Origin: Candidatus Lutibacillus vidarii
GTDB taxonomy: Bacteria; Actinomycetota; Actinomycetes; Actinomycetales; Dermatophilaceae
NCBI GenBank assembly: GCA_016717165.1
Contig: JADKGA010000002.1
Span: 1,116,001 to 1,180,000, forward strand
DNA: 64,000 nucleotides
Direction: 5' to 3'
The first letter of the stretch is position 1. Every line of letters begins with the position of its first letter. The position numbers and the translations under genes are program-made. Positions 1-8,354 of the stretch are shown one piece after another. Below the pieces are notes generated by a model, which saw only the letters and a list, made by a program, of their open reading frames with translations, made no database searches and was not told the DNA's origin.

Positions 1-1629
1 GGGGGTGATGACATAGGGGTTGGTGTACCAGCGCCGGGTGTACATCTGGTCGCGCTGCTCGTCGGTTGCCACCGGCGCGAGGAACCGGCTGACCGAGTTG
101 TACTCGGCGAAGAGCGGTCCGATGAGCTCGCCCGGCACTGCGGTGTCGAAGACCTGGGCCGAGGCCGGCAGAGCCCGGAAGGAGTTCACGGCGTTGTCGA
201 CGAAACCGCGGTACGGGTTCCGGGTGCTCATCGCGGCATACCCGTTGAAGGCGTGCAACGAGACCAGCACGGTACTGAGGGCGGCGGCCGAGACGGCGCC
301 CCAGAGCAGCGGCCGACTGACCGCCCGGTCGACTCTGGCCCGCAGCGGCAGCCACGGGTGCTCCTCGCCGACCATCGGGGCAACGCAGGCCCCGAGGGTG
401 ACGAAGAGGGGGACGACCGCGTCGGCGAGGTACCGGGTCTCCAGAGCGACGATCGCGCCCCCGAAGGCGACCCGGCCCATCGCGACCACCGCGAGGGACC
501 CAGCGATATAGGCCAGCAGCGCCACCCAGAAGCGCGCCACCCCGCGGCGGAAGACGAGGGAGCCGCCGACGAGGACGAGAGCGAGCAGCCAGCCCAGCCA
601 GTCGAAGGCCCGTGGCGAGTCGACGATCCCGAGGCCATAGCTGGTGGGCTGCCAGTCCCAGGGCCCCCCGAAGATGCCGGGGACGAAGGTCCGCAGCACG
701 CTGAGGTAGACGAAGTCCCCCAACGGCCCAGCCGTGGGTGCCGCCACGGGGGAGGCGTTGCCTGCGCTGCGGACCCCGGGGATGTAGAGGACGAGGTATG
801 CCGCCAGGGCCACGGCATACCCCAGCCAGACCCACAGCGTGCGCCGGACCAGCCCCAGGACCGACCTGAGCCGGAAGTCCACCGTCGGGCTGATCGCCAT
901 GGTGAAGAACGGGATGAAGGTGAGGAAGACGACGATCTTCTCGAAGCTCGCCAGCCCGACGACGAACCACAGCACCGCCCAGAGGGCGTCGAGCCGTCTG
1001 CCGCTGCGGACGTACCGCGTGTGGTAGATGAGCATTCCCGTGATGGCGATCATCAGCGGCAGCCAGATGATCGCGGCCGCAAGCCAGGTGAAGGCCGAGA
1101 GCGTGAGCGGGGTGAAGCAGAACATCGCGTAGGGGATGAGCAGGGCGGGGCGCCGCCCGAAGACTTCGACGAGCAGCCGCCACATCATCGCGCCGAAGAC
1201 CGCCTGGCCGGCGATGAGGACGAGCACCGTGACCGCCCAGTTGAGCGGCGCGAGATGGGCCAGGAGCCACATGACCGTGAAGCCGATGGGCTCGAAGTGA
1301 CCGGTGTGGACGCGGGTGAGGTACCCCCAGCTCAGCGGGTTCTCCATGGCGCGGGCGCTGAGCATGTAGTCGTCGGTGATGAAGAAGCTGTCCTTGACGA
1401 CGCTGAACCGGACGGCGAGCGAGACGAGGAGGATGACGATGACGGCGGTGCGGATCGGGTCACGGACCAGCCAGTGGTCCAGCTCCCCGGCCGGGGCATT
1501 GACGGCGACCGCTTCCTGGCGCAGCGCGGCCCGGCTCTCCCGTGGCGTCCGGTTCGCGCCGGTCGCGGCGGTCGCGGCGGTCGCGGCGGCCTGGCCGGTG
1601 TGAGGTGGCGGCGCGAGGTCGTCCGACAC
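1..1629 (-). CDS. Polytopic membrane protein, GT-C-like (partial, C-terminus beyond left edge)
   Basis: The reading frame is open from a GTG at 1629 to the left edge, so at least 543 residues are present and the C-terminus is missing. The cytoplasmic start is Ala/Thr-rich, with a short ACC-GCC-GCG triplet repeat. It is followed by a TM helix near residues 63-80, an acidic ITDDY motif just after it, and many further hydrophobic helices separated by short loops. A DD-type motif after the first helix plus numerous TM segments is the usual plan of GT-C glycosyltransferases using polyprenyl-phosphate sugars, but I recognise no specific family. A GAGGAG sequence lies just before the GTG. The gene is divergent from the DUF3068 gene, with 154 bp between them. 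The GT-C assignment is inference; a membrane protein is certain. Confidence 0.6.
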   Translation of the reverse strand, partial: MSDDLAPPPHTGQAAATAATAATGANRTPRESRAALRQEAVAVNAPAGELDHWLVRDPIRTAVIVILLVSLAVRFSVVKDSFFITDDYMLSARAMENPLSWGYLTRVHTGHFEPIGFTVMWLLAHLAPLNWAVTVLVLIAGQAVFGAMMWRLLVEVFGRRPALLIPYAMFCFTPLTLSAFTWLAAAIIWLPLMIAITGMLIYHTRYVRSGRRLDALWAVLWFVVGLASFEKIVVFLTFIPFFTMAISPTVDFRLRSVLGLVRRTLWVWLGYAVALAAYLVLYIPGVRSAGNASPVAAPTAGPLGDFVYLSVLRTFVPGIFGGPWDWQPTSYGLGIVDSPRAFDWLGWLLALVLVGGSLVFRRGVARFWVALLAYIAGSLAVVAMGRVAFGGAIVALETRYLADAVVPLFVTLGACVAPMVGEEHPWLPLRARVDRAVSRPLLWGAVSAAALSTVLVSLHAFNGYAAMSTRNPYRGFVDNAVNSFRALPASAQVFDTAVPGELIGPLFAEYNSVSRFLAPVATDEQRDQMYTRRWYTNPYVITP

Positions 1630-1783
1630 GGGTGTGCTCTCCTCGGGGGCGTGAAGAATGGAGCTCGACAACCTGCTGAGGGGTGCGGCGCGCAGGCCTT
1701 TCCGCGCAACGTCTCCCGCGCGAAGGCTACCCGCTGGTACGCTCCGCGAGAACTGCAGGCAGCACGACACGGGTGGGAGAGCA

Positions 1784-2785
1784 ATGATGCGTCGGGTCCT
1801 TGGTGGTGCAGCCCTGCTGGTGGGGGCGCTCCTGATCGTCCTGGGGCTCATGGCTCCGAGCCTGTACACCACCCTCGCGACGGTGCCGCTGAACCAGACC
1901 TCGACGTCGATCTCCGCCGGTGAGGACATGTCAGTGGTCCGGCTGTCGAAGGAGCAGGGCTTCCAGCCGCTCACTGGCGTCCGGGTGACCAGCACGCGCA
2001 AGGTGCTCGGCATCCCCGGCAAGGCCACCGACAACAACGCCTTCTGGCAGACCGGCGTCACCTCGAGCGTCGACGGCTACGGTGGGATCTCCTTCTCCGA
2101 CGAGGGCGTCTCCATCGACCGGGTCTCGGGCGAGGCGACGAACTGCTGTGGCGACTACCAGCGCGCGGATGGCACCCCCGAAGCGCCGGGTGAGATGGTG
2201 CCGGTCACTCACCAGGGGCTCTACTTCAAGTTCCCCTTCGACGTCCAGCAGCAGACCTACCAGTGGTGGGACGGTGACCTCGATCGGGCCATGCCGATCA
2301 ACTTCGTCCGCACCGAGGACCTCAAGGGTCTGACAACGTACGTCTTCGAGCAGAAGCTCGGGCCCGAGGTTGTCGGGCACAACGACGGGATCCCCGGCGA
2401 TGCCTTCGGTTCGGCGACCCCGGTGAGCGCCGACCTCGTCTACGAGAACACCCGGACCTTGTGGGTCGAGCCGGTCACCGGCGTCATCATCAAGGGCCAG
2501 GAGCAGGTCAACAAGCGCTTCGAGGCCGCTGGGCTGACCTCCGTCGGTGCCACGGTCGGGACGATCGGCTTCGACGACGCGACGATCCAGGAGAATGTCA
2601 ACACCTGGAGCTCGAAGGCCTCCGCTCTGAAGTTCGTCAAGGGCCCGCTCCGGCCCCTGGGTCTCGTGCTCGGCCTGCTCCTCGTGGGAGTCGGCCTCTG
2701 GGTCCTGCTCACCGAGAAGGCCGCCGCGGCTGCCGGCACCGGCCAGGGCCGTCGGGGCACCACCGCGCCAACAGCGACCACCTGA
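1784..2785 (+). CDS. DUF3068 / PorA-family protein
   Basis: This 333-residue protein has an N-terminal TM or signal-anchor helix (residues 7-28), a long soluble extracytoplasmic region, and a second hydrophobic helix near residues 287-310 followed by a basic, Ala/Thr-rich tail. The arrangement (TM, beta-rich exterior domain containing a WWDGDL-type motif, TM) is that of the DUF3068 'porin PorA family' of actinobacteria, whose function is unknown. The ATG at 1784 is preferred because GGGAG at about 1775 precedes it and the hydrophobic helix then begins at once; an in-frame upstream ATG would add 42 residues of low-complexity sequence. It ends just before a bidirectional hairpin shared with the convergent methyltransferase gene. 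Confidence 0.75.
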   Translation: MMRRVLGGAALLVGALLIVLGLMAPSLYTTLATVPLNQTSTSISAGEDMSVVRLSKEQGFQPLTGVRVTSTRKVLGIPGKATDNNAFWQTGVTSSVDGYGGISFSDEGVSIDRVSGEATNCCGDYQRADGTPEAPGEMVPVTHQGLYFKFPFDVQQQTYQWWDGDLDRAMPINFVRTEDLKGLTTYVFEQKLGPEVVGHNDGIPGDAFGSATPVSADLVYENTRTLWVEPVTGVIIKGQEQVNKRFEAAGLTSVGATVGTIGFDDATIQENVNTWSSKASALKFVKGPLRPLGLVLGLLLVGVGLWVLLTEKAAAAAGTGQGRRGTTAPTATT

Positions 2786-2805
2786 CCGCCAGTGGTCCAC
2801 CGGTG

Positions 2806-2833
2806 ACGGTCTGACCCTTCAGGGTCAGGCCGT
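2806..2833. terminator. Hairpin between convergent genes
   Basis: A stem of ACGG-CTGACCC paired with GGGTCAG-CCGT, with a single t/g mismatch and a TTCA loop, lies between the DUF3068 and methyltransferase genes. The methyltransferase stop codon (2825-2827) falls inside the right arm. The position suits a bidirectional terminator, although the trailing U-tract is short. Confidence 0.6.
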
Positions 2834-3580
2834 TTCCGGTTCCGCCGGGCGCTGGCTGACGAAGATTGCCGTCCCGGGGATCAGCGCCCCGCGCTGTGGT
2901 GACCAGCCACCCCACACCTGGTCGTTCCACGACGGCCACTCCGGTTCCACGACGTCGAGCAGCACCAGGCCGGCGGCGACGATCTCGCGGACCCGGTCGC
3001 CCATCGTCCGGTGGTGTTCGACATAGCTCACCTCGCCGCCGTCGTCCTCCTCGACATACGGAGTGCGGTCGAAGTATGACGACGAGGCGACCAACCCCTG
3101 CGGACCCGGGTCGTCCGGGAAGGCCCACCGCATGGGGTGGGTGGTCGAGAAGACGAACCGTCCACCCGGGCGGAGCACCCGGGCGACCTCCCGCATCACT
3201 CCCGCGGAGTCGGCGACGAAGGGCATGACGCCATACGCCGTGACGACGACGTCGAAGGAGGCGTCCGCGAAGGGGAGCGCGGCACCGTCACACTGGGCCA
3301 TCGGCGGGTTCTCGCCGATCGCCTGACCGGTGAGGAGCATCCCGCGGCTCAGGTCGGTCGCCACGACCCGGGCACCGGCCCGCGCCAGCCAGCGCGACCC
3401 CTGGGCGGCGCCGCAGCCGATCTCGAGGGCGACGAGCCCGCGGACCGGTCCGAGCAGGTGCAGGTCCGCCTCGCGCCACCCCTCCGGGCCGTAGACGAGG
3501 TCGGCGTCGCCGAGGAAGGCGCCGTGCTCGGCCTGGTATGCCGCGGCCTCGTCATCCCACCAACGGCGGTTGGCGGTCAC
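2825..3580 (-). CDS. Class I SAM-dependent methyltransferase
   Basis: The product has 251 residues and a Rossmann-type methyltransferase fold. Motif I is LEIGCGAAQG (residues 52-61), an acidic ATDLS follows at the end of the second strand, and RVLRPGGRF is the typical post-motif III loop. The N-terminal NRRWWDDEAAAYQ segment is common in a widespread actinobacterial family of unknown substrate. GTG at 3580 is chosen because AGGAG lies 6 nt upstream; a longer version from 3622 would have no ribosome-binding site. It is convergent with the DUF3068 gene and 93 bp downstream of ppgK on the same strand. The substrate cannot be inferred. Confidence 0.8.
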   Translation of the reverse strand: MTANRRWWDDEAAAYQAEHGAFLGDADLVYGPEGWREADLHLLGPVRGLVALEIGCGAAQGSRWLARAGARVVATDLSRGMLLTGQAIGENPPMAQCDGAALPFADASFDVVVTAYGVMPFVADSAGVMREVARVLRPGGRFVFSTTHPMRWAFPDDPGPQGLVASSSYFDRTPYVEEDDGGEVSYVEHHRTMGDRVREIVAAGLVLLDVVEPEWPSWNDQVWGGWSPQRGALIPGTAIFVSQRPAEPETA

Positions 3581-3673
3581 CGACGTCTCCTGGTCGACCG
3601 CACGGCGGCTCACCCGACTCACCGGCTCAGCCCTGACGTTCCGCGCGGGTCGACCATGGCGGTGGCCGGCGCT

Positions 3674-4432
3674 TCAGTCCGCAGACAGGGCGGCCGCGCC
3701 CACGATGCCGGCAGTGTTCTCCAATGCCGCGGGGACGATCGGCGTCCGCAGCCTGAGCAGCGGGAGGAAACGGTCCGCCTTGCGGGAGATCCCGCCACCG
3801 ACGACGAAGAGGTCCGGCCACAGCAGGTTCTCCAGGGTGGCGTAGAACGGCTGGAGCCGTTCGGTGGCCCACGTCTTGTAGCCCAGTCCCTCGCGCTCCT
3901 TGGCGCTCGACGCTGCCCGGGTCTCGGCGTCGTGGCCGTTGACCTCGAGGTGGCCCAGCTCGCAGTTCGGGATGAGTACACCGTTGTGGAGGAGTGCGAT
4001 CCCGATGCCGGTCCCGAGCGTGGTGAGGATGACCAGGCCTTGGGCGCCCCGGGCCGCGCCATACCGCTGTTCGGCCACGCCCGCGGCGTCGGCGTCGTTG
4101 ACGAGCAGGCAGCGACGCCCGAGGGCCTGGGAGAAGATGTCCTCCCCGGGTGCCCCGACCCAGCTCTTGTCGATATTGGCCGCGGTCCGGACGACCCCGT
4201 GCTGGACCACGCCGGGGATGGTGACACCGATGGTTGCGTCTGAGGGAAGGTCGTCGGCGAACGCCTCGGCGATCCGCCCGACCACGGCCGCAACGGCCTG
4301 CGGCGTCGACGCCGCTGGGGTGAGGAGCTTCTGCCGCGGCTGGAGGAGCGCGCCCGTGGTGAGGTCGACGGGCGCCCCCTTGATGCCCGAGCCGCCGATG
4401 TCGATCCCGAGGGCGACAGTGGGTGTGGCCAT
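3674..4432 (-). CDS. ppgK: Polyphosphate glucokinase
   Basis: The 252-residue protein belongs to the ROK/hexokinase-like group and is predicted to phosphorylate glucose with inorganic polyphosphate or ATP, an actinobacterial trait. Visible features are the phosphate-binding GIDIGGSGIKG (9-19), the catalytic-Asp region NDADAAG (112-118), LGTGIG (139-144), the glucose-binding ELGH (158-161) and a C-terminal VGGGISRK motif. The length matches the family. ATG at 4432 has AAGGAG about 9 nt upstream. It feeds glucose-6-phosphate to the pgi and zwf enzymes encoded further along the window. Confidence 0.9.
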   Translation of the reverse strand: MATPTVALGIDIGGSGIKGAPVDLTTGALLQPRQKLLTPAASTPQAVAAVVGRIAEAFADDLPSDATIGVTIPGVVQHGVVRTAANIDKSWVGAPGEDIFSQALGRRCLLVNDADAAGVAEQRYGAARGAQGLVILTTLGTGIGIALLHNGVLIPNCELGHLEVNGHDAETRAASSAKEREGLGYKTWATERLQPFYATLENLLWPDLFVVGGGISRKADRFLPLLRLRTPIVPAALENTAGIVGAAALSAD

Positions 4433-4554
4433 CTGGTGTTGTCTCCTTGGGTCCGCGGCGGGTACGGGCGGCCTCGCGCCGGACCCATCCTTGCCCAGCC
4501 CGACCTGCGGTGCCACCCCGGCCTCGGGGGTGGCCGTCGGGGGCCGGTTCGTCT

Positions 4555-4584
4555 TTGCAGACCACGCGCGGGCGAGGGTAAGGT
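4555..4584 (+). promoter_or_regulatory. Candidate sigma-A promoter of rpsA
   Basis: TTGCAG (4555-4560) and TAAGGT (4579-4584) are separated by 18 bp, in the divergent space between ppgK and rpsA and about 130 nt before the rpsA start. Both hexamers resemble the actinobacterial housekeeping consensus. This is a sequence match only. Confidence 0.5.
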
Positions 4585-4658
4585 AAGGGAGCATCTTTGT
4601 GCGCAGACGAGCCTGGGCCCGTCACCGCTCACAGGATGCACCTATCCCCTGTCCACGT

Positions 4659-4684
4659 GAGCCGTGGGGACCTCCCCTCGGCTC
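4659..4684 (+). promoter_or_regulatory. Hairpin in the rpsA 5' leader
   Basis: GAGCCG and CGGCTC enclose an inner GGGG/CCCC stem with an ACCT loop and one T-T mismatch, ending 33 nt before the rpsA start. It has no U-tract and lies in the leader, which suits a translational control element or S1-binding structure better than a terminator. Its function is inferred. Confidence 0.4.
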
Positions 4685-4717
4685 CTGCATATTGTCCACA
4701 AACGGAGCTCCTCCTAC

Positions 4718-6187
4718 ATGACCATCTCTACGGTCGCTCAGACCGCCCCTCAGGTAGCCGTCAACGACATCGGCTCCGAGGAAGACATCCTCGCCGCGAT
4801 CGACGCGACGATCAAAGACTTCAATGACGGCGACATTGTCGAGGGCGTCATCGTCAAGGTCGACCGGGACGAGGTCCTGCTCGACATCGGCTACAAGACC
4901 GAGGGCGTCATCCCCTCGCGTGAGCTGTCCATCAAGCACGACGTCGACCCGTCCGAGGTCGTCAAGGTCGGCGACGAGGTCGAGGCCCTGGTTCTCCAGA
5001 AGGAGGACAAGGAGGGCCGGCTCATCCTGTCCAAGAAGCGCGCCCAGTACGAGCGCGCCTGGGGCACGATCGAGAAGGTCAAGGAGGAGGACGGCGTCGT
5101 CACCGGCACCGTCATCGAGGTCGTCAAGGGTGGTCTCATCCTCGACATCGGCCTGCGCGGCTTCCTGCCGGCCTCCCTGGTGGAGATGCGTCGGGTTCGC
5201 GACCTCATGCCGTATGTCGGCAAGCAGATCGAGGCCAAGATCATCGAGCTGGACAAGAACCGCAACAACGTGGTCCTGTCCCGCCGGGCGTGGCTCGAGC
5301 AGACCCAGTCCGAGGTGCGCACGACCTTCCTCAAGGAGCTGAAGAAGGGGCAGGTGCGCTCCGGCGTCGTCTCCTCGATCGTCAACTTCGGTGCCTTCGT
5401 CGACCTCGGCGGGGTGGACGGGCTCGTCCACGTCTCCGAGCTGTCCTGGAAGCACATCGACCACCCGTCCGAGGTCGTCGAGGTCGGCCAGGAGGTCACC
5501 GTCGAGGTGCTCGACGTCGACATGGACCGCGAGCGGGTCTCGCTCTCGCTCAAGGCGACGCAGGAGGACCCGTGGCAGCACTTCGCCCGGACCCACGCGA
5601 TCGGTCAGGTCGTCCCGGGCAAGGTCACCAAGCTCGTGCCCTTCGGCGCCTTCGTCCGGGTGGGCGACGGCATCGAGGGCCTGGTCCACATCTCCGAGCT
5701 GGCCGAGCGCCACGTCGAGCTGCCCGAGCAGGTCGTCACCGTCGGTGAGGACATCTTCGTCAAGGTCATCGACATCGACCTGGAGCGGCGCCGGATCTCG
5801 CTGTCGCTCAAGCAGGCCAACGACGCGGCCGTCTCGACCAGCGAGTTCGACCCGACGCTCTACGGCATGGCCGCCGAGTACGACGAGCAGGGCAACTACA
5901 AGTACCCGGAGGGTTTCGACCCCGAGACGAACGAGTGGCTCGAGGGCTACGAGACGCAGCGGGAGAAGTGGGAGAAGCAGTACGCCGACGCCCACGCCCG
6001 CTGGGAGGCCCACAAGACCCAGGTCGAGGCGGCCATCAAGGCCGACGCCGAGGCTGCCGTCCAGGCCGGCGACGTCCCGTCGTCATACAGCTCGGGCACG
6101 ACCGACGGTGGCGCCTCGATCGCCGAGGGCACCCTCGCGTCGGACGAGGCCCTCGCTGCGCTGCGCGAGAAGCTCACCGGCAACTGA
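4718..6187 (+). CDS. rpsA: 30S ribosomal protein S1
   Basis: The 489-residue protein has four S1 RNA-binding repeats, at about residues 37-105, 122-187, 206-277 and 292-363. The last two have the classic FGAFV..G..GLVHISEL signature. A long acidic, alanine-rich tail follows, as in other actinobacterial S1 proteins, which have four domains rather than the six of E. coli. S1 recruits structured mRNAs to the 30S subunit. ATG at 4718 gives the conserved start; an upstream in-frame extension lies in the leader. A GGAG at 4704 is a distant Shine-Dalgarno. It is followed by a strong intrinsic terminator. Confidence 0.97.
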   Translation: MTISTVAQTAPQVAVNDIGSEEDILAAIDATIKDFNDGDIVEGVIVKVDRDEVLLDIGYKTEGVIPSRELSIKHDVDPSEVVKVGDEVEALVLQKEDKEGRLILSKKRAQYERAWGTIEKVKEEDGVVTGTVIEVVKGGLILDIGLRGFLPASLVEMRRVRDLMPYVGKQIEAKIIELDKNRNNVVLSRRAWLEQTQSEVRTTFLKELKKGQVRSGVVSSIVNFGAFVDLGGVDGLVHVSELSWKHIDHPSEVVEVGQEVTVEVLDVDMDRERVSLSLKATQEDPWQHFARTHAIGQVVPGKVTKLVPFGAFVRVGDGIEGLVHISELAERHVELPEQVVTVGEDIFVKVIDIDLERRRISLSLKQANDAAVSTSEFDPTLYGMAAEYDEQGNYKYPEGFDPETNEWLEGYETQREKWEKQYADAHARWEAHKTQVEAAIKADAEAAVQAGDVPSSYSSGTTDGGASIAEGTLASDEALAALREKLTGN

Positions 6188-6240
6188 TCACGCACTGAGC
6201 CGGGCGGCGTCGCTCGTTGAGCTGGCGCCCGCTCACCGCA

Positions 6241-6275
6241 GGGCCCGGACCACCCCGTGTGGTCCGGGCCCTTTG
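6241..6275 (+). terminator. Intrinsic terminator of rpsA
   Basis: GGGCCCGGACCAC (6241-6253) pairs perfectly with GTGGTCCGGGCCC (6259-6271) across a 5-nt loop and is followed by TTTGCT. This is the strongest intrinsic terminator in the window, 54 nt after the rpsA stop. Confidence 0.92.
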
Positions 6276-6309
6276 CTCTGCCCGCCCTGCGAATGGCGGC
6301 CGCGCCCGG

Positions 6310-6446
6310 GCCGGGGGGCCTGCGCGTCTTGGGTCAGCGAGAGATGGCAGATGCACGGTATGACGTGCCCCCCTGCCGCGCATACCAGCCGTTTGCCATC
6401 TCTCGGTGTCGAGGGGAGGGTGCGCGCGGACTCCGTGAGGGGTGGT
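6310..6446. repeat. Dyad-bearing repeat, copy A
   Basis: This is the first of two ~135-bp imperfect direct copies. It contains perfect 12-bp arms CGAGAGATGGCA (6338-6349) and TGCCATCTCTCG (6394-6405) with a nested 6-bp stem GGTATG/CATACC (6357-6362, 6381-6386). No coding function is apparent, and I recognise no named element. Confidence 0.75.
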
Positions 6447-6510
6447 GGCACCGAGCGGTGTCCGAAGCGCGCTCGGAGACCACAAGCAGAGCCACCTCGG
6501 TCAGCTCTAC

Positions 6511-6645
6511 CGGCCGGGGGCCTGCGCATCTCGCATCACCGAGAGATGGGAGATGCACGGTATGACGCGCCCCGCCGCCGCGCATACCAGCCGGTTGCCA
6601 TCTCTCGGTGTCGAGGGGAGGGGCAGGCGCGGACTCCGGGGTGGG
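6511..6645. repeat. Dyad-bearing repeat, copy B
   Basis: This second copy of the ~135-bp element keeps outer arms CCGAGAGATGG (6539-6549) and CCATCTCTCGG (6598-6608) and the inner GGTATG/CATACC stem. It differs from copy A by scattered substitutions. Both copies lie between the rpsA terminator and the 3' end of the convergent kinase gene. The rest of 6273-6812 shows no convincing gene, apart from a weak 21-codon frame at 6770 with a good ribosome-binding site. Confidence 0.75.
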
Positions 6646-6812
6646 CGAATGGTGTGAGGAGGACGGAGGAGGCCCCTCGGGCCAGGTGTTCGCGACTGCG
6701 CACGGCCACTCGGCGGTCCCGGCGTTGAAAACTCCCGCCTCGCCGGGCTGGTCCCTCTAGGAGGTGGCGATGGCCGGTGCTCCGACTCCTCGCGGGCCTG
6801 GCGGCCGGAGGG

Positions 6813-8354
6813 TCAGGGGCGAAGCGCTGCGTTGAGCCCCTTATGCCGTTTGTACATCGAGACGAACCCGCGGTAGGGCCGCTCATACGCCGCGTGGGTC
6901 GAGGGATCGGGGACGAAGGTGCGGTCCACCGCGACCGCGGCGGCGGCCTGCGCCTCGGTGAGGGCACCGAGCGAGAGGGCCGCCGTGAGCGCCGCGCCGC
7001 GCAGCTGCGCCGTGACTGGATCGGCGACCCGGTCGATCCGCCGCCCGGTGACATCGGCATGGATCTGGCACCACAGGTCCGACTGTGCGCCACCACCGAT
7101 GACACGCAACGGGTCGAGAGGCTCGCCGACGAACTTCTCCACGGCGGCGAGCAGCCAGCGGGTGTTGAAGGCCACGCCCTCCAGCACGGCGCGGGTGAGG
7201 TCGGCGCGGGTGGTGTGCAGAGCGAGGTTGTGCCAGCCCCCGCGGGCGAACCGGTCGTCGACCGGGCTTCGCAGTCCGGCGAGCCACGGCGTAAAGAGCA
7301 CTCCGTTGCTCCCGGCGGGGCTGGTCGCGGCAAGAGCGGTGAGCTCGTCGTAGGTGCCTCCGAGGACGGTGTCCCGGGCCCAGGTCAGGGCGAGGCCGGC
7401 GACCTCGTGGTTGTTGGCGATGAGGTACCGGTCCGGCCGCAGCCCAGGAACCGTCGCCACCGACCGGAGGACGTCGGTCTTCTTGGTGGCCACCGGCGCT
7501 GAGATCCACGTCGTCGTGGACACCGCGAAGTGTCCCACGTGGTCGAGCAGCGCGCCCGACCCGACCGTGGCGGTGAGCAGGTCCGTGGTCCCGGCGATGA
7601 CCGGCACGCCGCGGGAGAGGCCGAGCCGGTCCGCCACCGCGTCCAGGACCGGGCCGACGACCGACGCGGTGGGGACGAGCGGTGGCAGCTTGGCCGGGTC
7701 GATCCCGGCCAGCTGGACGAGGGTGGGGTCGTACTCGAGCCGCTCCGGCGTGCGGTTGTCGGTGAGCCATGCGAGGGTCATCGAGTTCGGCGTGGCGGTC
7801 GCCCGGCCGGTGAACCGCATCGTCAGGAAGTCCACCGGCTCCATGAACCAGAGCGACGCCCGGGCCACCTCGGGGTCGTCGTGCTGGATGGCGAGGATGT
7901 TGGAGATCGGGTCGCCGCCGTTGGGCGAGGGAGCGCCGCCGGTGCGGCGGATCCACGTGGCGACCCGCGTCGGGTGATAACCAAGGGCCGGACCACCGAT
8001 CACGGCCTTGGTGTATGGCGCCCCCCGCGTGTCGAGGAAGAGCCGGCACGGGCCGGTGGGCGTCCCATCCGCGGCCACCGGGACCGTGCTGCCCCATTGA
8101 CCGGTGACGGCGATGGCCTCGACCCGGTCGGCAGCAACCGCCCCGGACCCCAGCCCGGCGCGGGCCAGGTCGACCACGGCGTCCCACCACAGGCCCGCGT
8201 CCTGGGTGGCACGCCCGGTCGAGTCCCGGTCGGTCGGCACCGTTCGGTGCTCGCGCCAGAGCAGTCGTCCGTCGAGGGTCGCGATCCCGACCTTGGGGCC
8301 GCCGGTGCCGAGGTCGACGACGAGCGCCAGCCGATCCGCGACGGCGTGGCTCAT
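6813..8354 (-). CDS. FGGY-family carbohydrate kinase (xylulokinase-like)
   Basis: The 513-residue length is usual for the FGGY family, which phosphorylates sugars or polyols with ATP. It shows the N-terminal phosphate loop region DLGTGGPKVG (residues 14-23), the VTGQWG segment in domain I, GTTDLLTATVG in the middle, and the domain II signature VIGGGAQSDLWCQIHADV near the end. Position within the family (xylulose, glycerol, ribulose or other) cannot be fixed by eye. Its ATG overlaps the stop codon of the upstream PLP-enzyme gene by 4 bp (ATGA), so the two are translationally coupled and probably work on one substrate. It is convergent with rpsA. Confidence 0.85.
   Translation of the reverse strand: MSHAVADRLALVVDLGTGGPKVGIATLDGRLLWREHRTVPTDRDSTGRATQDAGLWWDAVVDLARAGLGSGAVAADRVEAIAVTGQWGSTVPVAADGTPTGPCRLFLDTRGAPYTKAVIGGPALGYHPTRVATWIRRTGGAPSPNGGDPISNILAIQHDDPEVARASLWFMEPVDFLTMRFTGRATATPNSMTLAWLTDNRTPERLEYDPTLVQLAGIDPAKLPPLVPTASVVGPVLDAVADRLGLSRGVPVIAGTTDLLTATVGSGALLDHVGHFAVSTTTWISAPVATKKTDVLRSVATVPGLRPDRYLIANNHEVAGLALTWARDTVLGGTYDELTALAATSPAGSNGVLFTPWLAGLRSPVDDRFARGGWHNLALHTTRADLTRAVLEGVAFNTRWLLAAVEKFVGEPLDPLRVIGGGAQSDLWCQIHADVTGRRIDRVADPVTAQLRGAALTAALSLGALTEAQAAAAVAVDRTFVPDPSTHAAYERPYRGFVSMYKRHKGLNAALRP

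Noticed and set aside
253..1923. 556-codon plus-strand frame opposite the membrane-protein gene
   Set aside because: It is an antisense shadow of a GC-rich gene: Arg/Glu/Asp-rich without domains, while the minus strand encodes a coherent membrane protein.
4692..4700. TTGTCCACA before rpsA as a replication-origin DnaA box
   Set aside because: It is a single isolated 9-mer in a leader; one chance hit is plausible.
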